Positions 22,961 to 35,170 of a stretch of DNA of 64,000 nucleotides are shown here, piece by piece. The stretch is taken from the NCBI RefSeq assembly GCF_002288925.2, contig NW_022098048.1:19162220-19226219 (forward strand). Reading direction: 5' to 3'. Position numbers and translations under genes: made by a program. How positions within the stretch are numbered: position 1 is the first letter of the stretch; every line of letters begins with the position of its first letter. The stretch is from Delphinapterus leucas (Eukaryota; Chordata; Mammalia; Artiodactyla; Monodontidae). The notes beneath the pieces are model-generated. The model did not search any database. It worked only from the letters and a program-made list of their open reading frames with translations, and was not told the origin of the DNA.

Positions 22961-23151
22961 TTTAAGATCATGTTGTAGATTTTAGAAGTGGAGGGATCAC
23001 AAGAGGACATTAACACCAAGGCTCCAGGAGCTGAAGGCCTACAAAGGATTATTGTTACCAAATAGCAGATAAGGCCAACTGATATCTAGAGCTTTTAAGT
23101 GATTTGTCCATTGTCACCCTGCTGGTTAGTCTTAAAAATATAACTAAATCC

Positions 23152-23508
23152 TGGGCTTCCCTGGTGGCGCAGTGGTTAAGAATCTGCCTGCCAATGCAGG
23201 GGACATGGGTTTGAGCCCTGGTCCGGGAAGATCCCACATGCCGCAGAGCAACTAAGTCTGTGCGCCACAACTACTGAGCCTGAGCTCTAGAGCCTGTGAG
23301 CCACATCTCCTGAGCCTGTGTGCCACAACTACTGAAGCCTGCATGCCTAGAGCACATGTTCTGCAATAAGAGAAGCCACTGCAATGAGAAGACTGCGCAC
23401 CGCAATGAAGAGTAGCCCCCGTTTGCTGCAGCTGGAGAAAGACTGTGCAGCTATGAAGACCCAGCACAGCCAAAAATAAATAAATTAAAATAAATAAATT
23501 AAAAAACA
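23152..23508 (+). mobile_element. CHR-type tRNA SINE, long form
   Basis: Starts GGGCTTCCCTGGTGGCGCAG and has the long body with CCACAACTACTGA-type units and the tail CAGCCAAAAATAAATAAAT. The target duplication ATAACTAAATCC is at 23,140-23,151 and 23,509-23,520. It is more diverged than the short-form copies in this window, so it is probably an earlier insertion. Confidence 0.95.
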
Positions 23509-23520
23509 ATAACTAAATCC

Positions 23521-24229
23521 CAGTTCTCTGACCTCTAGGCTTTCTACTACATAAGACTGCCTCCAAAGTAAAGAGTATAAAGACTCTTTTTAAGAGTTTG
23601 TAAAGTTCTTTCTTGGCATTAATTGAAAGATGCTGAAGATTTTGTGGCAAAAAAAATGGTTACCTCTTAGTCTCATTGGCATCCTACCATCTAGCTCTTT
23701 CTATTGTAATACTCCCAGCCCAAGTGACCTCATATTTATGAAATAAGAGTGCCATTTGTTTACTTCGTGTTCATTGTTCGATTTAATTTAATTTCTTATT
23801 TTATGTAACTTTTGCATTCTTCAGAATTCCCAACACATGTTGTACACATATTATTTAAGCTCTTGTTTTAGTTAATTACTTTCTTCCTGTTGCCTTCTTA
23901 AATATTTATTCATTAAAAAATTGAAGGTTTTGTAAGGAAGAAAGAATAAGTGAATTTTATCCCAATCATTAGTGTAGCATTTAAAAAAGTAGTTTGAATT
24001 CTCTCATGTGTGAATTGTGAGGTCTTTTCTAATTATTTTTCTCTTGGGATCTTAGTGAATTTTAATGATTTGTATGAATTGCACACCTTGAAGGGATTGG
24101 CTTTTTTTCTGAAATATTTGTCATGTATATTTTGGGGTTCTTTGTTTGTTTGAATCTTGCTTTTACCTTTCAATTCATTTGACCCAAAAAAGTTTAATCC
24201 TTTGTTATTTTTCACTTGGAAAACTTTTC
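23521..24229. other. Unassigned AT-rich stretch
   Basis: No recognisable gene or repeat family. Very old L1M sequence may start near the right end. Confidence 0.4.
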
Positions 24230-25250
24230 CTCAACCAGATTTAAAAAATATTTTCTTTACCCCACCCAACAATTTTCAACGTATTCATTTGTTTCTTTTT
24301 ATATTTTAATTCATGTGTATGGTGTGAGCAAAAAGTCTTACCAAGTATTTTTTTCCCTAATAATCTAGAATTGTTGAATATTTTCATTGCCTATTGTTTT
24401 GCAATGCCTACTTTATTATACATTATATTTTCATTTATTCTCTGATTTAGTTCTGGATAATTTGTTCTATTTTATTGATCAAGGTATTTTAAAATTAATA
24501 TCACTATAATCACTATATCACTCTAATATCACTATAAAATTGTAATTTTATAGTTTTTTTTAACAATGTGGCCAACTTTACTACTGCAAAATTTTTTGAA
24601 AAGTGAATTTACACATGTTTATTACATCAACTGAATTTGAGAATAGTGATTCCCAATCCCAGAGTCTTAAATCCCTTAAATAGGGCATATCAAACTCGAA
24701 CTATACCCATTTCCCCTTGCAGAGATTAAAATGTGCCCAGTTGGGAATTGCCCTATGTAAGAAAAAACATTTCTGTGGGGTTTCTGTAAATTTCTGTGAG
24801 TAGTATGCAGGCAAGAAAGAGAGGTTGCAGAGATATTTTTTTTTAATCAAGTTCTAAATTAAATTCTACTGCAATTTTGTTTAAAATGGCATTCTATCTA
24901 CCCGTTATTTTGAGAGAAAATGTGGAATTTTAAAATGTCCAGCCTACTTACATAGAAACACAGTATGTCTTTCTACTTATACATTTTCTTTTATTTCTCT
25001 CATTTTGTAGTGTATTTCAGTGGAGCCCCACACATTTCTTGCTGAGAGATTATATGTAATTTAGGTATTTTATAATTTATGTAAGTGGAATATTTTTAAT
25101 ATCATGTCTATCTGAATCTTTTAATGTTAATGATTTCATATATTTATTTACCTATTCCTTGTCATGGTACCAAACTGCTTATTATAGGCCCTCAATCCAT
25201 AACAAAACCTGGGAGACAGATGTATTTTGAAATTCCAAACTTTAGATTTT
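24230..25250 (-). mobile_element. Very old L1M, part 1
   Basis: The order TTTATTATACATTATATTTT, then TTGTTCTATTTTATTGATCA, then ACACAGTATGTCTTTCTACT follows an ancient L1 ORF2 in reverse. Divergence is high and many indels are present, so no reading frame survives. It seems to continue at 26,250-26,510 and 27,180-27,420, beyond two later insertions. Confidence 0.6.
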
Positions 25251-25779
25251 TGGAAAGGTAATATTGCACCTATAGCACATGTTGTCTAATATCCACAGCA
25301 AGGTTTAAGGCAGCATCCCATAATCAGTGTGCTGATAAACTGATATTCTTACTTAAAAAAGATAAATAAAGACTATAAAGAGCCTGATGTTCACTGAACT
25401 CCGATTTTACCGAAAAATGAGTGTGGACATCAAACTTATGCAAAGAAGTCTGACTTCAGAGCTGTTTAGATTTCTGAAATATAGATGAGAGTTAGTGACC
25501 AGTAGTTCTAATGTTTTCATAGTTCACTCTCTTATATTATCTAGGAAGAGTCACATTTCTCCTTTTCAATTGATATATTGAAATTCTTTCATTTCTTACT
25601 GTATTTCATAAAATCCCCAGAACAATGTTTAAAAACTAATGGTGACACTGTTATATGTTACAACTTGAAGTAGATTGTTGACTTTTGTCATGCTAAAACA
25701 GTGTCCTTTCTAAGTTTTTTTAAAAAATCAACATTGAATATGAAACTTTATTGTCTTTTCCACTTTATATTAGTTTCTT

Positions 25780-26247
25780 GTTGCTGCTGTGATAAATTAC
25801 CATAAATTTGGCGGCTTAAGACAATTTATTTTCTAACTATCTAGAGGTCAGAGTCTCAAATCAGCCTCACTGTGCTAGAGTCAAGGGGTTATCAGGGCCT
25901 GCTTCTTCTGGAGGCTCCAGTGGAGAATACATCTCCTAGTCTTTTCCAACTTCTGGAGGCCACTTGCATTCCTCGGTTTGTGGCCCCTTCCTCCTCTTCA
26001 AAGGACATCACTCCAGTATCTGCTTCCATTGTCACATGGCCTAAGTCTAACACCACCACGTCCCTCTCATAAGGGCTTTGTGTTTACATTGAGCCCACCT
26101 GAATCATTTAGGGTAATCTCCTCATCTCAAGATTCTGAACTTAATCACACCTGCAAAGTCCCTTTTACCATATAAAGTATATGCTCATAGTTTCCAGAGA
26201 TTAGGACACAGACATTTTTGGGGGGATCATTATTCAGCCTACTATAC
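25780..26247 (-). mobile_element. MaLR LTR (MLT1-like)
   Basis: On the plus strand it begins TTAGTTTCTTGTTGCTGCTG, contains GGAGGCTCCAGTGGAGAATA and ATTGAGCCCACCTGAATCAT, and ends GGATCATTATTCAGCCTACT. This is the reverse of an MLT1-type LTR of the ERVL-MaLR class. It stands alone with no internal region. Members of this class inserted before the placental orders split. Confidence 0.85.
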
Positions 26248-26249
26248 CC

Positions 26250-26510
26250 TTCTATTAAGGTGACCATATATACATTCTTATTTGAATATTAAAGTCATCC
26301 TGTAGGTTATGTTGACACATTTTTTTCTAATATTAAACCATCTTTACATTCCTGGGGTGGACCCTATTTGGTTATAGTAGGTTAGTCTTTTCATATACAG
26401 TTTTAATGCTTTTTTCATGATATTTCTTACTATGATTGATTCAATATTCATACTTACTATTGGCCTACAGTTGTGTGTGTGTGTGTGTTTTATTTGCTTA
26501 GGTTTGGTAA
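26250..26510 (-). mobile_element. Very old L1M, part 2
   Basis: AAACCATCTTTACATTCCTG followed by GGGTGGACCCTATTTGGTTA and later TTACTATTGGCCTACAGTTG match the reverse of L1 ORF2 (the CATTCCTGGGATAAATCCCA region). The order relative to 24,230-25,250 fits one element split by the MaLR LTR. A short (TG)n run lies at about 26,472-26,489. Confidence 0.65.
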
Positions 26511-26519
26511 CTGACAACC

Positions 26520-27125
26520 TGACATAGTGTATGAGTCAGGTAATAAAAACTCAACTTATACTAGCTTCAGTGGAAGGGGGGTTTTCTTCACTTGTATATC
26601 TGGAAAAGATACTGGACTATCTCAAAGAATTGAAGGAAAAACTGAAGGAATCAAGCCTCAGGGATTGCAAGTAGTAACCTGTTGACTGCAGAGCTTTCTC
26701 TCTGAGTGTCACTTGCATTTTACGTTAGGATAGTCAGGCCCTCTCCATGTGCCAGGAAATGTGGCTACAAGCAGACCAAGCCCAGCAAATCCAGAGTCAA
26801 GAAGGAGCTCTTCTTTTCCAGCAATGGTTGTGAGAGATGCCTCACCCAAGACATGTCCCTTCTTCGGGTGGCCCATGTTCAAATCAGATTGAGTGGGAGT
26901 TAAAAAAGCTGGACCATTTCATGCAAACTTAGGGCTCTCATAGCTTCAGACCTCCCTGTGGGCTCTGCTGGGGATGTGTCACAAGTCAACTTCTCCCTCT
27001 GCTCACTCCCGTTCCTTTTCTCTTTCTTCCACAGATCCCTAGGACACTCCTTAGTAAACATCCTGCCTGCTGAACACAGAATTTCAGTCTGCTTCCTAGG
27101 GAACACAGCCTCAGATACTTAGGGT
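26520..27125. repeat. Probable ancient LTR-like repeat, family not named
   Basis: The phrases CTTCCACAGATCCCTAGGAC, AGTAAACATCCTGCCTGCTG and TCTGCTTCCTAGGGAACACA resemble the end of an old mammalian repeat that I recognise but cannot name. It lies between two parts of a very old L1M, which supports it being an insertion. No exon is evident. Confidence 0.4.
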
Positions 27126-27179
27126 GAAATAGTTTGCTAGGGAGACTGAAAACTAAAACCACTCTAATCATTTCAATTT

Positions 27180-27420
27180 CATTTGATACTATTATATTTA
27201 GGGTTTTTTTTCTACTTATTTATACATGAGATTTATCTATAGTATTCTTGGCAAGAGTGGGAGTTGGTGTGGTTCATATCCAGTTTTGTACCAGTGTCAG
27301 TGTTTTTATGAGAAAAAATGGAATGAGATTTTCTTTTAGTATAAATAGAATATTTCTGTATTTTAAACTTTAGGGACAGAGTTTTCATGTAAAACTAACT
27401 GGACCCAGAATCTTTCTTAA
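27180..27420 (-). mobile_element. Very old L1M, part 3
   Basis: The stretch around GGACAGAGTTTTCATGTAAA and CTGGACCCAGAATCTTTCTT follows L1 ORF2 in reverse just beyond part 2, allowing for the insertion between. Divergence is high. Confidence 0.45.
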
Positions 27421-28845
27421 GGACTATTTTTTGATAAAGGAAGAAAATAATTGCCATGTTATTGCCTAAGGTTCAATTCAGTGCTGCATTTACACCCTTG
27501 AGCTAAATAAAGACAGGCAGACTTACTTAAGTGCCCCACTCCTTCTGTTTTTACTGCTCCAGCCCCCACATGTTGCTTTTCTTTTGCTTCAGAAGGTAAA
27601 ATATGGATATCTCAGGATTATGTTTCTCTGATCACCGCCATCAAAACCATAGTTAACTGAAATTCTCCCTTCACTGTAACATGTAGCCTTGTCTTTTTCC
27701 ACTTTAAGAACTGTTTTAGTCTCTTTCTCTCTCTTCTTGAATTTTTATGTACATTTTCAATGAACATTGAGAGAGGATTTATCAGGAACTGCTAACATCC
27801 CGCCAAACTGACACCGAAATCTTAACGTCTTTCTTTCAAAGGAGAAGAGCTCATACTAGCCTGAGCTGTAATTTGTCCTGCTTTCTTCACTCAAAGAACA
27901 GCTCTTGCACATACACCCACAAACACACACACACACCTCAGAGTACTGAAGGTGTTCCCTTGATTGCATTAACTGTGGGTAACAATGCATAACATTAGCA
28001 CTTCTATAGCGTTTGATAAATGTGATCAGTTTCAACCAGGGGCAACATGATACTGGGGAATTCTTAAGGCAGAATTTCCCTCTTGGATTCCACAGTTGCC
28101 TTAAAGAGTGGTGAAATGACAGGGTGCTTCTCCAAGGAAACCCCTGATAAATCTTGTTTTCTAAAGAAAAGTAGAAGAGACTTGACGAGAAGGGAGTTGA
28201 GGGGAGAGCACATTTAAATCTATAGTTTCTACTTCCATTCACTTGGTCACACTCATGATTCAGCTCTAAGAGTCCCCATGTATTTTGTTTTTTACAACAA
28301 CCAACAACTAGTATAAACATTGCCTTATAAATCTGGCAATATGATTGTAGACCAAAATAAACCATGATTTTCCTACAGACAATTCATATTCTTTATACCT
28401 AATAAAGAACTGGATTTGAAATGTAGGGTACTTGATTACAATACTTGAAGTTTTAGAGTGGCCCAAAAGTTTGTAGTACAGACTTGAAGGTTGCTGGGCT
28501 AAACTAGAATAATAACTGTTTAGACAGAGGAAGGAGGAAAGGTAATTGCATTCATTCCTTGGACTTAACAGAACTAGCCTGTTACCAATGACTTCTCATG
28601 TGAGCTTGTAGAAGGAGATTTTGTTTTGACCCCAAATAGTAATTACTGGTCCTGAGCTAATAGAATGAATGCCTACAATGTTGTTCTTTTTGTTTGTTTG
28701 TTTTTTGTCCTGCATTACCTCTATACCTGCCATAGGTTGATGAAAATGTATTTATCTGTAAGATTTTATTAAAACAAACATTTTATTAAAACAAACATGA
28801 AAACATCGAAGGCATTACCTCTTTTCTAGCAGTATGATCTGTGAG
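27421..28845. other. Unassigned stretch with the longest non-L1 open frame
   Basis: A minus-strand frame of 169 codons spans 27,856-28,365. It shows no domain I know, no signal peptide or coiled coil, and its CVCVCGCMC-like end is translation of a (CA)n run at about 27,905-27,938. I regard it as chance. No repeat family was recognised in the rest. Confidence 0.4.
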
Positions 28846-28849
28846 CAGA

Positions 28850-28985
28850 TTTTCTCAAACATTAACGTGGACCCAGTTCGCCTGGAGATCTTAAAATGCA
28901 GATTCTGACTCTATAGGTCTGAGATGGGGCCTGAAGGTCTGTATTGTGTGGTCCACAAACTACACTTTCACTAGATCAGTAAAAT
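28850..28985 (-). mobile_element. MER5/MER20-like hAT remnant
   Basis: TTCTCAAACATTAACGTGGA, then TTAAAATGCAGATTCTGACT and GGTCTGAGATGGGGCCTGA match a hAT-type non-autonomous element. It is short and diverged, and the assignment between MER5 and its relatives is uncertain. Confidence 0.6.
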
Positions 28986-29224
28986 CCAGCCCATCTCATC
29001 CTGGGTCTGTCCATAAGGAGTCGTGTGTAATCTTGGGTATCTTACCAATCATCTTGAGAACCTGAATTTCCTTTTTTTCAATGTAAGATCTTTTGCCGAC
29101 CCACATGTAGGCATCTTCTTAAAAAAATCTAACATGGGAATTCCAAGGTATCAAAGGATGAATTGCAGGTCGTTATCCTCATTTTAAAAAAATTCCCTTA
29201 AACAGCAGCTTACAACTCACAAGG

Positions 29225-29300
29225 GAACATTTATTATTATAATATTGTTATTATTTACTTATATATATTTATTATATATTATATATTACATTTTGGCAAA
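29225..29300. repeat. AT-rich low-complexity tract
   Basis: TATTATTATAATATTGTTAT followed by runs of TATATT units. Nearly pure A and T, about 75 bases. Confidence 0.85.
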
Positions 29301-29309
29301 TAATTTCAT

Positions 29310-30445
29310 TTAATTCAACAAATATTTATTTATCCCCTTTTAGGGAAAGGCTTTTTGCTAGATATCTTCAGGCAAAACAAAACAAATGATGACCCTGTTC
29401 CTGCCCTAGTGCAATTTGTAAACTGGGAGGTTATTAGGAGCACTGAGTAAAATTTATTATCTAATATCAGGAAGGATGTCAAAGGATGATAACAGGTGGC
29501 GGTCTAGTGGGATATCTATGACAAGCCTTAGGAGCTTCTTATTTGGTTTGCCAGTCCATGGACTAAAGAGAAGTTTAGGGCACAGGCTGTGTGAGCTGTG
29601 CTGGAAACTTCGGGGCTCACCCGAGGAACGCTTGCGAGTTTTTCATTACAGGCTGTCCTCTTGGGTCCACAATTACAGACAGAAAAGCTAGCGTCATGTG
29701 AGAGCTCTAGGAGCTAACTACCAGCTACACCCTAGGGGTCCTGCCTTGCGTTCTGCCTCTGCAGGGTCTGAGAGGTGAGGGCCATGACTACACTTCTGCT
29801 ACTTATTGCTGGAAGGCCAACAAATTTGACCTGATAAATAAGGTAGAGAAAGATAACGTCACAAAAGAAAGATTTTTGTAGTGGTCAGTGGGGTCAGAGA
29901 GTAAATTTTGGCCTGAAACCATCTAAGACTCCGTGGAGAAGGCCGTGTTTGAAATGGATCTAAAAGAAGAAAGATTTCAACAGGAGCACAAGGCAAAAGA
30001 GGCATTTGGGATGGGTGGGGGTGGGGCTGGGGGTGAGAGCCCGGCAACCGGAAAGCGAGAGCAAGTTCAGCAACTTCCCTAGTCTGGCCAGTAGAAGGCT
30101 TGCATTTTAGAGTTTAGTAAGAGAATAAGGCTACAGCGTCAGCAAGAACCAGACTGTGAAAAGCTCTGAACGGCCAATGAAGGGTCAGTAATTAACCTGC
30201 TACGTGCTGGTGATTCGTTAAAGGTTGTAAGCAGGTAAATTTGAATGAAGGCTTTAGGAAAATTAACCTGACTGCTGTGTAGAAGAAGTACTGGAAAGAA
30301 GGCCAGTGGGGAGAACAGTGAGGAGGACAGTGGCAATAGGGAAAGAAAGGCAGGGGGTGATTTGAGATCCCTTCTAGATGGAAATAGACCGAAGAGACGT
30401 CGCAACTGCTTCCAAAAGAGAGCGATGAGACAATCACAGTTCAGC
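29310..30445 (+). repeat. Ancient mammalian repeat in two parts, interrupted
   Basis: The first part (CAACAAATATTTATTTATCC, then GATGACCCTGTTCCTGCCCT) and the second (GAGAAGGCCGTGTTTGAAAT, GTGAAAAGCTCTGAACGGCC, then TTAACCTGACTGCTGTGTAG) follow the order of the family also seen at 591-960 and 55,055-55,870. The middle, about 29,480-29,850, does not match it and is unassigned. It may be a separate old insertion. Confidence 0.5.
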
Positions 30446-30937
30446 TGATACTCTGGAGTTGGAGAGGATAGAAACTTGCATGTTCAGCATTGGTGCATCT
30501 GTTGATGGAAGGTCATCAGAAATAGTCTCTGAAATAATAAGGAATAAACATTTAAAGCCCAATTTTTCTGAGGCCCTTTAAGGATTATTGGATACATATA
30601 AGGCTAAGCCCATTCCCCTAGGAATTGATCATTGATTACATCAAATATGCATCAATTACCAAAGACCATTTCCTTTCTCTCCATTAACATAGGCCAGTTA
30701 TGTTGATCATGGTTTTTTCTAGAAAAAATTTTTACCAATTACTTTCTTTTTGGTTGCCCTTCTGTTTTAATATTTCAGTCATGGAATTTGGGAACTTGGA
30801 AGGATCTTAGACTTCCTCCAGGGTGACTCATGCATATTACACAGGACATTTAGATCCTGACAGAGTAATAATTTGCCTATGGCCATATGGCTAGTTAGGG
30901 GTAGAATGATTGCTGGTTTAACTGAGAGAAAATTATC
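30446..30937. other. Unassigned non-coding stretch
   Basis: No gene, RNA or repeat family recognised. Confidence 0.4.
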
Positions 30938-30952
30938 CAACATAGCACTTTA

Positions 30953-31255
30953 TCTATTTTTAAAAAAATTTTATTGGAGTGTAGTTGATTTACAATGTTG
31001 TGTTAGTTTCAGGGATACAGCAAAGTGATTCAGTTATACATATACATATATCCACTCTTTTTTAGATTCTTTTCCCATATATGCCGTTACAGAGTATTGA
31101 GTAGAATTCCCTGTGCTATAGGCCCTGATTAGTTATCTATTTTATATATAGTAGTGGGTATATGTCAATCCCAGTCCCCCAATTTATCCTTCCCCCCCTT
31201 CCCCCCTGGTAACCATAAGTTTGTTTTCTACATCTGTAACTCTATTTCTGTTTTG
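30953..31255 (-). mobile_element. 5'-truncated L1, 3'UTR only
   Basis: On the plus strand it runs from a T-rich start through TTTATTGGAGTGTAGTTGAT to CTGTAACTCTATTTCTGTTT. The target duplication CAACATAGCACTTTA is perfect at 30,938-30,952 and 31,256-31,270. About 300 bases of 3'UTR were copied, with no coding part. Confidence 0.95.
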
Positions 31256-31270
31256 CAACATAGCACTTTA

Positions 31271-31734
31271 AACATGGCTTGTTATTAGCAGAATTTTGGA
31301 TATTTTGGATAGTTGGGCCAAAGCACATTTCTTAAGACAAAATAACTCTGAAGTCGCACACTTCCTCAATATGAAGGACCCTCAGGTCAGTGACACTGGA
31401 TTTCCTTTGAAATCTGGCTGTTTCTCCTTTCCACACAAACAGAGCAGGTGAGCAGGCAACAAAACAGCCCTGTACCATGGTTCAGCAGTCCTAGGAAAAG
31501 TGTCGCAAATCATTATCCCTCATCTGCTTTTATTTATTTACTTTTATTTTACTAGAGGATGTAAAGTCTTGCCTGAAATGTAGATATCATTTTACCCAAT
31601 GTATTCAGAATCCATTCAGCCACAAGAGCCCCAGTGTGCTATTTGCCACCATGGAGCATGGCTTTATCTTTCCATGAAGCATCATGGGTGGCTAATGGAT
31701 CAGATCATTTGACAAGGATGCATGTCTTTGTGCC
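31271..31734. other. Unassigned non-coding stretch
   Basis: No repeat family, exon or RNA gene recognised. Confidence 0.4.
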
Positions 31735-32212
31735 ACACTTTTAAAAAAAATTTATTTTATATTGGAGTATAGTTTATTAACAATGTTGTGTTTGTTTCAG
31801 ATGTACAGCAGAGTGATTCAGTTATACATATACATTTGTCTATCCTTTTTCAAATTCTTTTCCCATTTAGGTTATTACGGAGTATTGAGCAGAGTTCCAT
31901 GTGCTATACAGTAGGTCCTTGTTGGTTATCTATTTTAAATATATTAGTGTGTATATGTCAATCCCAAATTCTCAGTCTATCCCTCCCCCCTCCCCTTTCC
32001 TCTGGGTAACCATAAATTCATTCTCTTAAGTCTGTGAGCCTGTTTCTGTTTTGTAAGTAAGTTCATTTGTATCATTTTTTTCTTAGATTTCCCATATAAG
32101 TGATATCATATGATATTTGTCTTTCTCTGTCTGACTTACTTCACTTAATGTGATCATCTCCAGGTCTCTCCATGTTGCTGCAAATGGCATTATTTCATTC
32201 TTTTTAGTGACT
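31735..32212 (-). mobile_element. 5'-truncated L1, 3'UTR and ORF2 end
   Basis: Same 3'UTR type as the copy at 30,953, and it reaches further into the body, ending after TGGCATTATTTCATTCTTTT. I could not identify a convincing target duplication. Confidence 0.9.
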
Positions 32213-33640
32213 GTTTTGTCCCTTCTATCAATACCCTCCTATCCAAATCCTCTTTCCATTTTCTTGTATGACATACAAGTCAGTGATGGACAGTCTTCAG
32301 CTGAATATACTTGTACCCGCCCCCCCTTTTCACAGTTACCTTTGACCCCACTTTCCCTGCTGGCACAGAACTGTCTCAGCTTCAGGAGTCTGCTTCTGAT
32401 GCCATACGCTTTCTTAAGCCAGTGGTTCTGCTGGCACTCTTTTCCTAGGAGAGCTGGCAATTCGACATTCTTTCCTCCTACCTATTTCAGCCATTGCCAG
32501 GAATTTACTTTGTTTTTTATCCCCTAATAAAAACAACATAATATGCCATCTCAGATGCTTCTAAAGATGGGCATCAGCTCTAGGGCTCATTAACATAATT
32601 TCTCAGTTCAGCTTCATCCACTAGTCTCCGCCGTGTTTTGACATCAGCCTCCTTTCAGTTTTAAATCTAAGCCAGTAAGACATCTCTTCCCAGCTTCTCT
32701 TTTTCTTCTCTCAAGTGTGAATATAAGATTTCTCAGTTATTATGCTGTTTATTTTTTTAAAGGCATCTAGCTTTGTGTCACTGTTGATGTCACTATTTGC
32801 AAACTGGCTTTGTCATTTTATGGATAGTGCTTGAGTGAAGAGCTCCCCGTAAATACATGCAAACTCTCAGTTCCCAACAAGCTCCCCAGCCCTGTTAATG
32901 AGAGGATTAGCAAGAGCACTGCACTGTATTTAACCTGCGGCACTAGTTCTGTTTCAATAAGACTTCAACAGCCTATTAAATGGAGTGGGGTCTCAATTAA
33001 CCCACACAAAGGCCACTCTCCTGAACGTGGCAGGGAGGACCACATTTAGCATCTGCCTGAGCAGCTTGTTGGAAGCTGAAAATAAAGAGGGTGACATGTT
33101 CTTGCCTTGAGCTATGACATCACTAAAATGGTGATTCTAGTTCATCTGGACCGACTGAATAGGTGACAGCATTGAAACCTACTACTATCTCACCATATGA
33201 CAGTTTTTTAAAAAACCAGAAGGTACTCGGCCACTCCCCCCATGCCTTCTTCCAAGGGAGCACCACATTGTTCCTGGGTTGGTAGGAGTAGTGGGTTAAG
33301 GACGTGAGGGTGGAGGTTGTCAGGGTGTGAGAGTTTGTGGTTGGGGAGGAGGGAGGTTGGTATCCACAGAGATGCCCAGCAAATGTGTGTGTTCAAGCAG
33401 CATCTCCTCACATAATTAGAAGCTAGAATTGGGTCCTCATCTCAGAAGCGTGTTTCACCGAACAGCCAGCCATTTCCTTCTGGGAACCAAGGTACAAGTA
33501 ATGGCAAATCGCTGAGGTGGATTCTTAGAAACCCTCACTCTAATATTGTTAGAATTATTGGCTTATAGGGCTTGTAGAGTCAACTCTCCATCAGGATTTC
33601 AAGGTGTCTTGAATATTCCAACATTCGAGTCAAAAATGAA
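32213..33640. other. Unassigned non-coding stretch
   Basis: Frames of up to 125 codons occur (one starts inside the L1 at 32,150), but none has recognisable content. No repeat family was assigned. Confidence 0.4.
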
Positions 33641-33644
33641 AGTT

Positions 33645-33856
33645 GGGGCTTCCCTGGTGGCGCAGTGGTTGAGAGTCTGCCTGCCGATGCAGGGGACACG
33701 GGTTCGTGCCCCGGTCCGGGAGGATCTCACATGCCGNNNNNNNNNNNNNNNNNNNNNNNNNNNNNNNNNNNNNNNNNNNNNNNNNNNNNNNNNNNNNNNN
33801 NNNNNNNNNNNNNNNNNNNNNNNNNNNNNNNNNNNNAAAAAAAAAAAAAAAAAAAA
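33645..33856 (+). mobile_element. CHR-type tRNA SINE, short form, containing a gap
   Basis: The head GGGGCTTCCCTGGTGGCGCA and the poly-A tail are present. The body after ACATGCCG is replaced by 100 N. GTTG after a run of A is repeated at the two ends (about 33,638-33,644 and 33,853-33,860). The complete copy at 55,184-55,394 has 102 bases where the N run stands. Confidence 0.93.
33737..33836. other. Assembly gap of exactly 100 N
   Basis: One hundred unknown bases, the conventional filler for a gap of unknown size. It lies wholly inside the SINE at 33,645-33,856. Frames spanning it are meaningless. Confidence 0.99.
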
Positions 33857-34239
33857 GTTGACTAATTAAGTAGAATGTTATTTTTTTCAGGATGACTTGA
33901 ATCCAACTGCGGCGACAAACCAAAATCTCCTTTAATTTTCCACATGTGAATTCTCCATGTGATAAAGTCAAATAATTATTTGAAAAAAAAAGAAAACTGA
34001 TTGATTGATGTTTTCTTGCCAATTTTTCCAATGGCAGTTTATTTTTCAAACTACATTTTCTCTTGAAACTCAACCTTACATACACAAATATTGGTATGTG
34101 TTGACCATGTAACTTTGTCTATATGTTTTGATTTTTTTCCATTGTATTCCTGAGGATAAAAGTGTGAAGAGTGTGCCTATCTAAATATTAATTAACCCCC
34201 TATCCTGTTTTACTCACCCTTCATTGCTTGTCACCTTCT
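33857..34239. other. Unassigned AT-rich stretch
   Basis: No repeat family or exon recognised. Confidence 0.4.
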
Positions 34240-34440
34240 AACATACTAGATCATATACTTATTAATCACTTTCATTGTTTATTGTCTTTATCTCATTGCT
34301 AGAAAGTAAGCTTAACAGAGGCCAGGATTTTGTTTTGCTTACAGATGTAGCTCAGGTATCTAGAATGATGTCTAGATACATTTATTGAACGTCTAGTAGG
34401 AGTTCAATAAATATCTGTGCAATGAATGAATCTAAAGAAG
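34240..34440 (+). mobile_element. L2 LINE 3' end
   Basis: GCTAGAAAGTAAGCTTAACA, then GGCCAGGATTTTGTTTTGCT and AGTTCAATAAATATCTGTGC followed by AATGAATGAAT follow the L2 3' end closely. Confidence 0.88.
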
Positions 34441-34985
34441 AAACATAAGTTATATTCTCCTTATGGAACCATAAGCAGCTGGCTCATTAGATGAGATTCC
34501 TGTATAAGAAAATAGTCACTGCCCTTCTCAAAAAATAAAGAAAAATCTTTACATTTTAGATTGATAGGCTAGGCTGAGTCACCAGAGTGGTTAGATGGGG
34601 TACTTTCCCTTTATACCAGAGGGGTGGGGGGCTGGTGGAATGTGATTTCCAAAACTGGGCCAGTGAGAAATTTGACTGAATGCTCACTAGATCTGAACAC
34701 TTTTATTGTTCCAGGGTCTGATAAAAACACAGGTTTAATCAGGGGGAATTAGAGACATACTTTCTGAGGCATTGCATCACAGATTCACATGTAAGGATTG
34801 ATAGAAATGCTGCATTCGTGCACCATGTTCACTGAAATTTTGCACCAAGTGTTGAGCTATGGATTGCTAAAAATGGACCACATATTGAAGATATCATGTA
34901 ATGCTACTGATTATGTAATTTATTGTAATGTGATACTAGTAAGCCATTTATTATGTAAATTTCTTCACTTGATGAAAACTAGATT
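34441..34985. other. Unassigned non-coding stretch
   Basis: Nothing recognised. Confidence 0.4.
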
Positions 34986-34989
34986 CGAA

Positions 34990-35170
34990 TTATGGTTTGA
35001 TTCCCTGTTAGCTTAGTGGAGTCTCAGTTATCTCATCTGTGAGGTGGAGATGTAAATACCTACCTCACTAGCTTATTGTGAGGATCAAACACTAAACACT
35101 ACACACTAGAATAGAGTGCTTCTCCCCATGCCCGGCATATCATGAGCTCTTAATAAACAATAGCTACGGT
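34990..35170 (+). mobile_element. MIR SINE
   Basis: GTCTCAGTTATCTCATCTGT, then GTAAATACCTACCTCACTAG, GAGGATCAAACACTAAACAC and a TCATGAGCTCTTAATAAACA end match the MIR core and 3' end in order. A short TTG run follows. Confidence 0.88.

Noticed and set aside
23152..23230. Functional tRNA gene suggested by the tRNA-like head
   Set aside because: It is the tRNA-derived head of a SINE. The flanking duplication and the long body and tail show it is a retrotransposon.
27856..28365. A 169-codon minus-strand open frame, the longest outside L1
   Set aside because: There is no recognisable domain, its CVCVCGCMC end is a translated (CA)n run, and nothing around it looks like splice sites or a promoter that I can support.
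33546..34085. Open frames crossing the N run
   Set aside because: They exist only because the unknown bases were translated as X.
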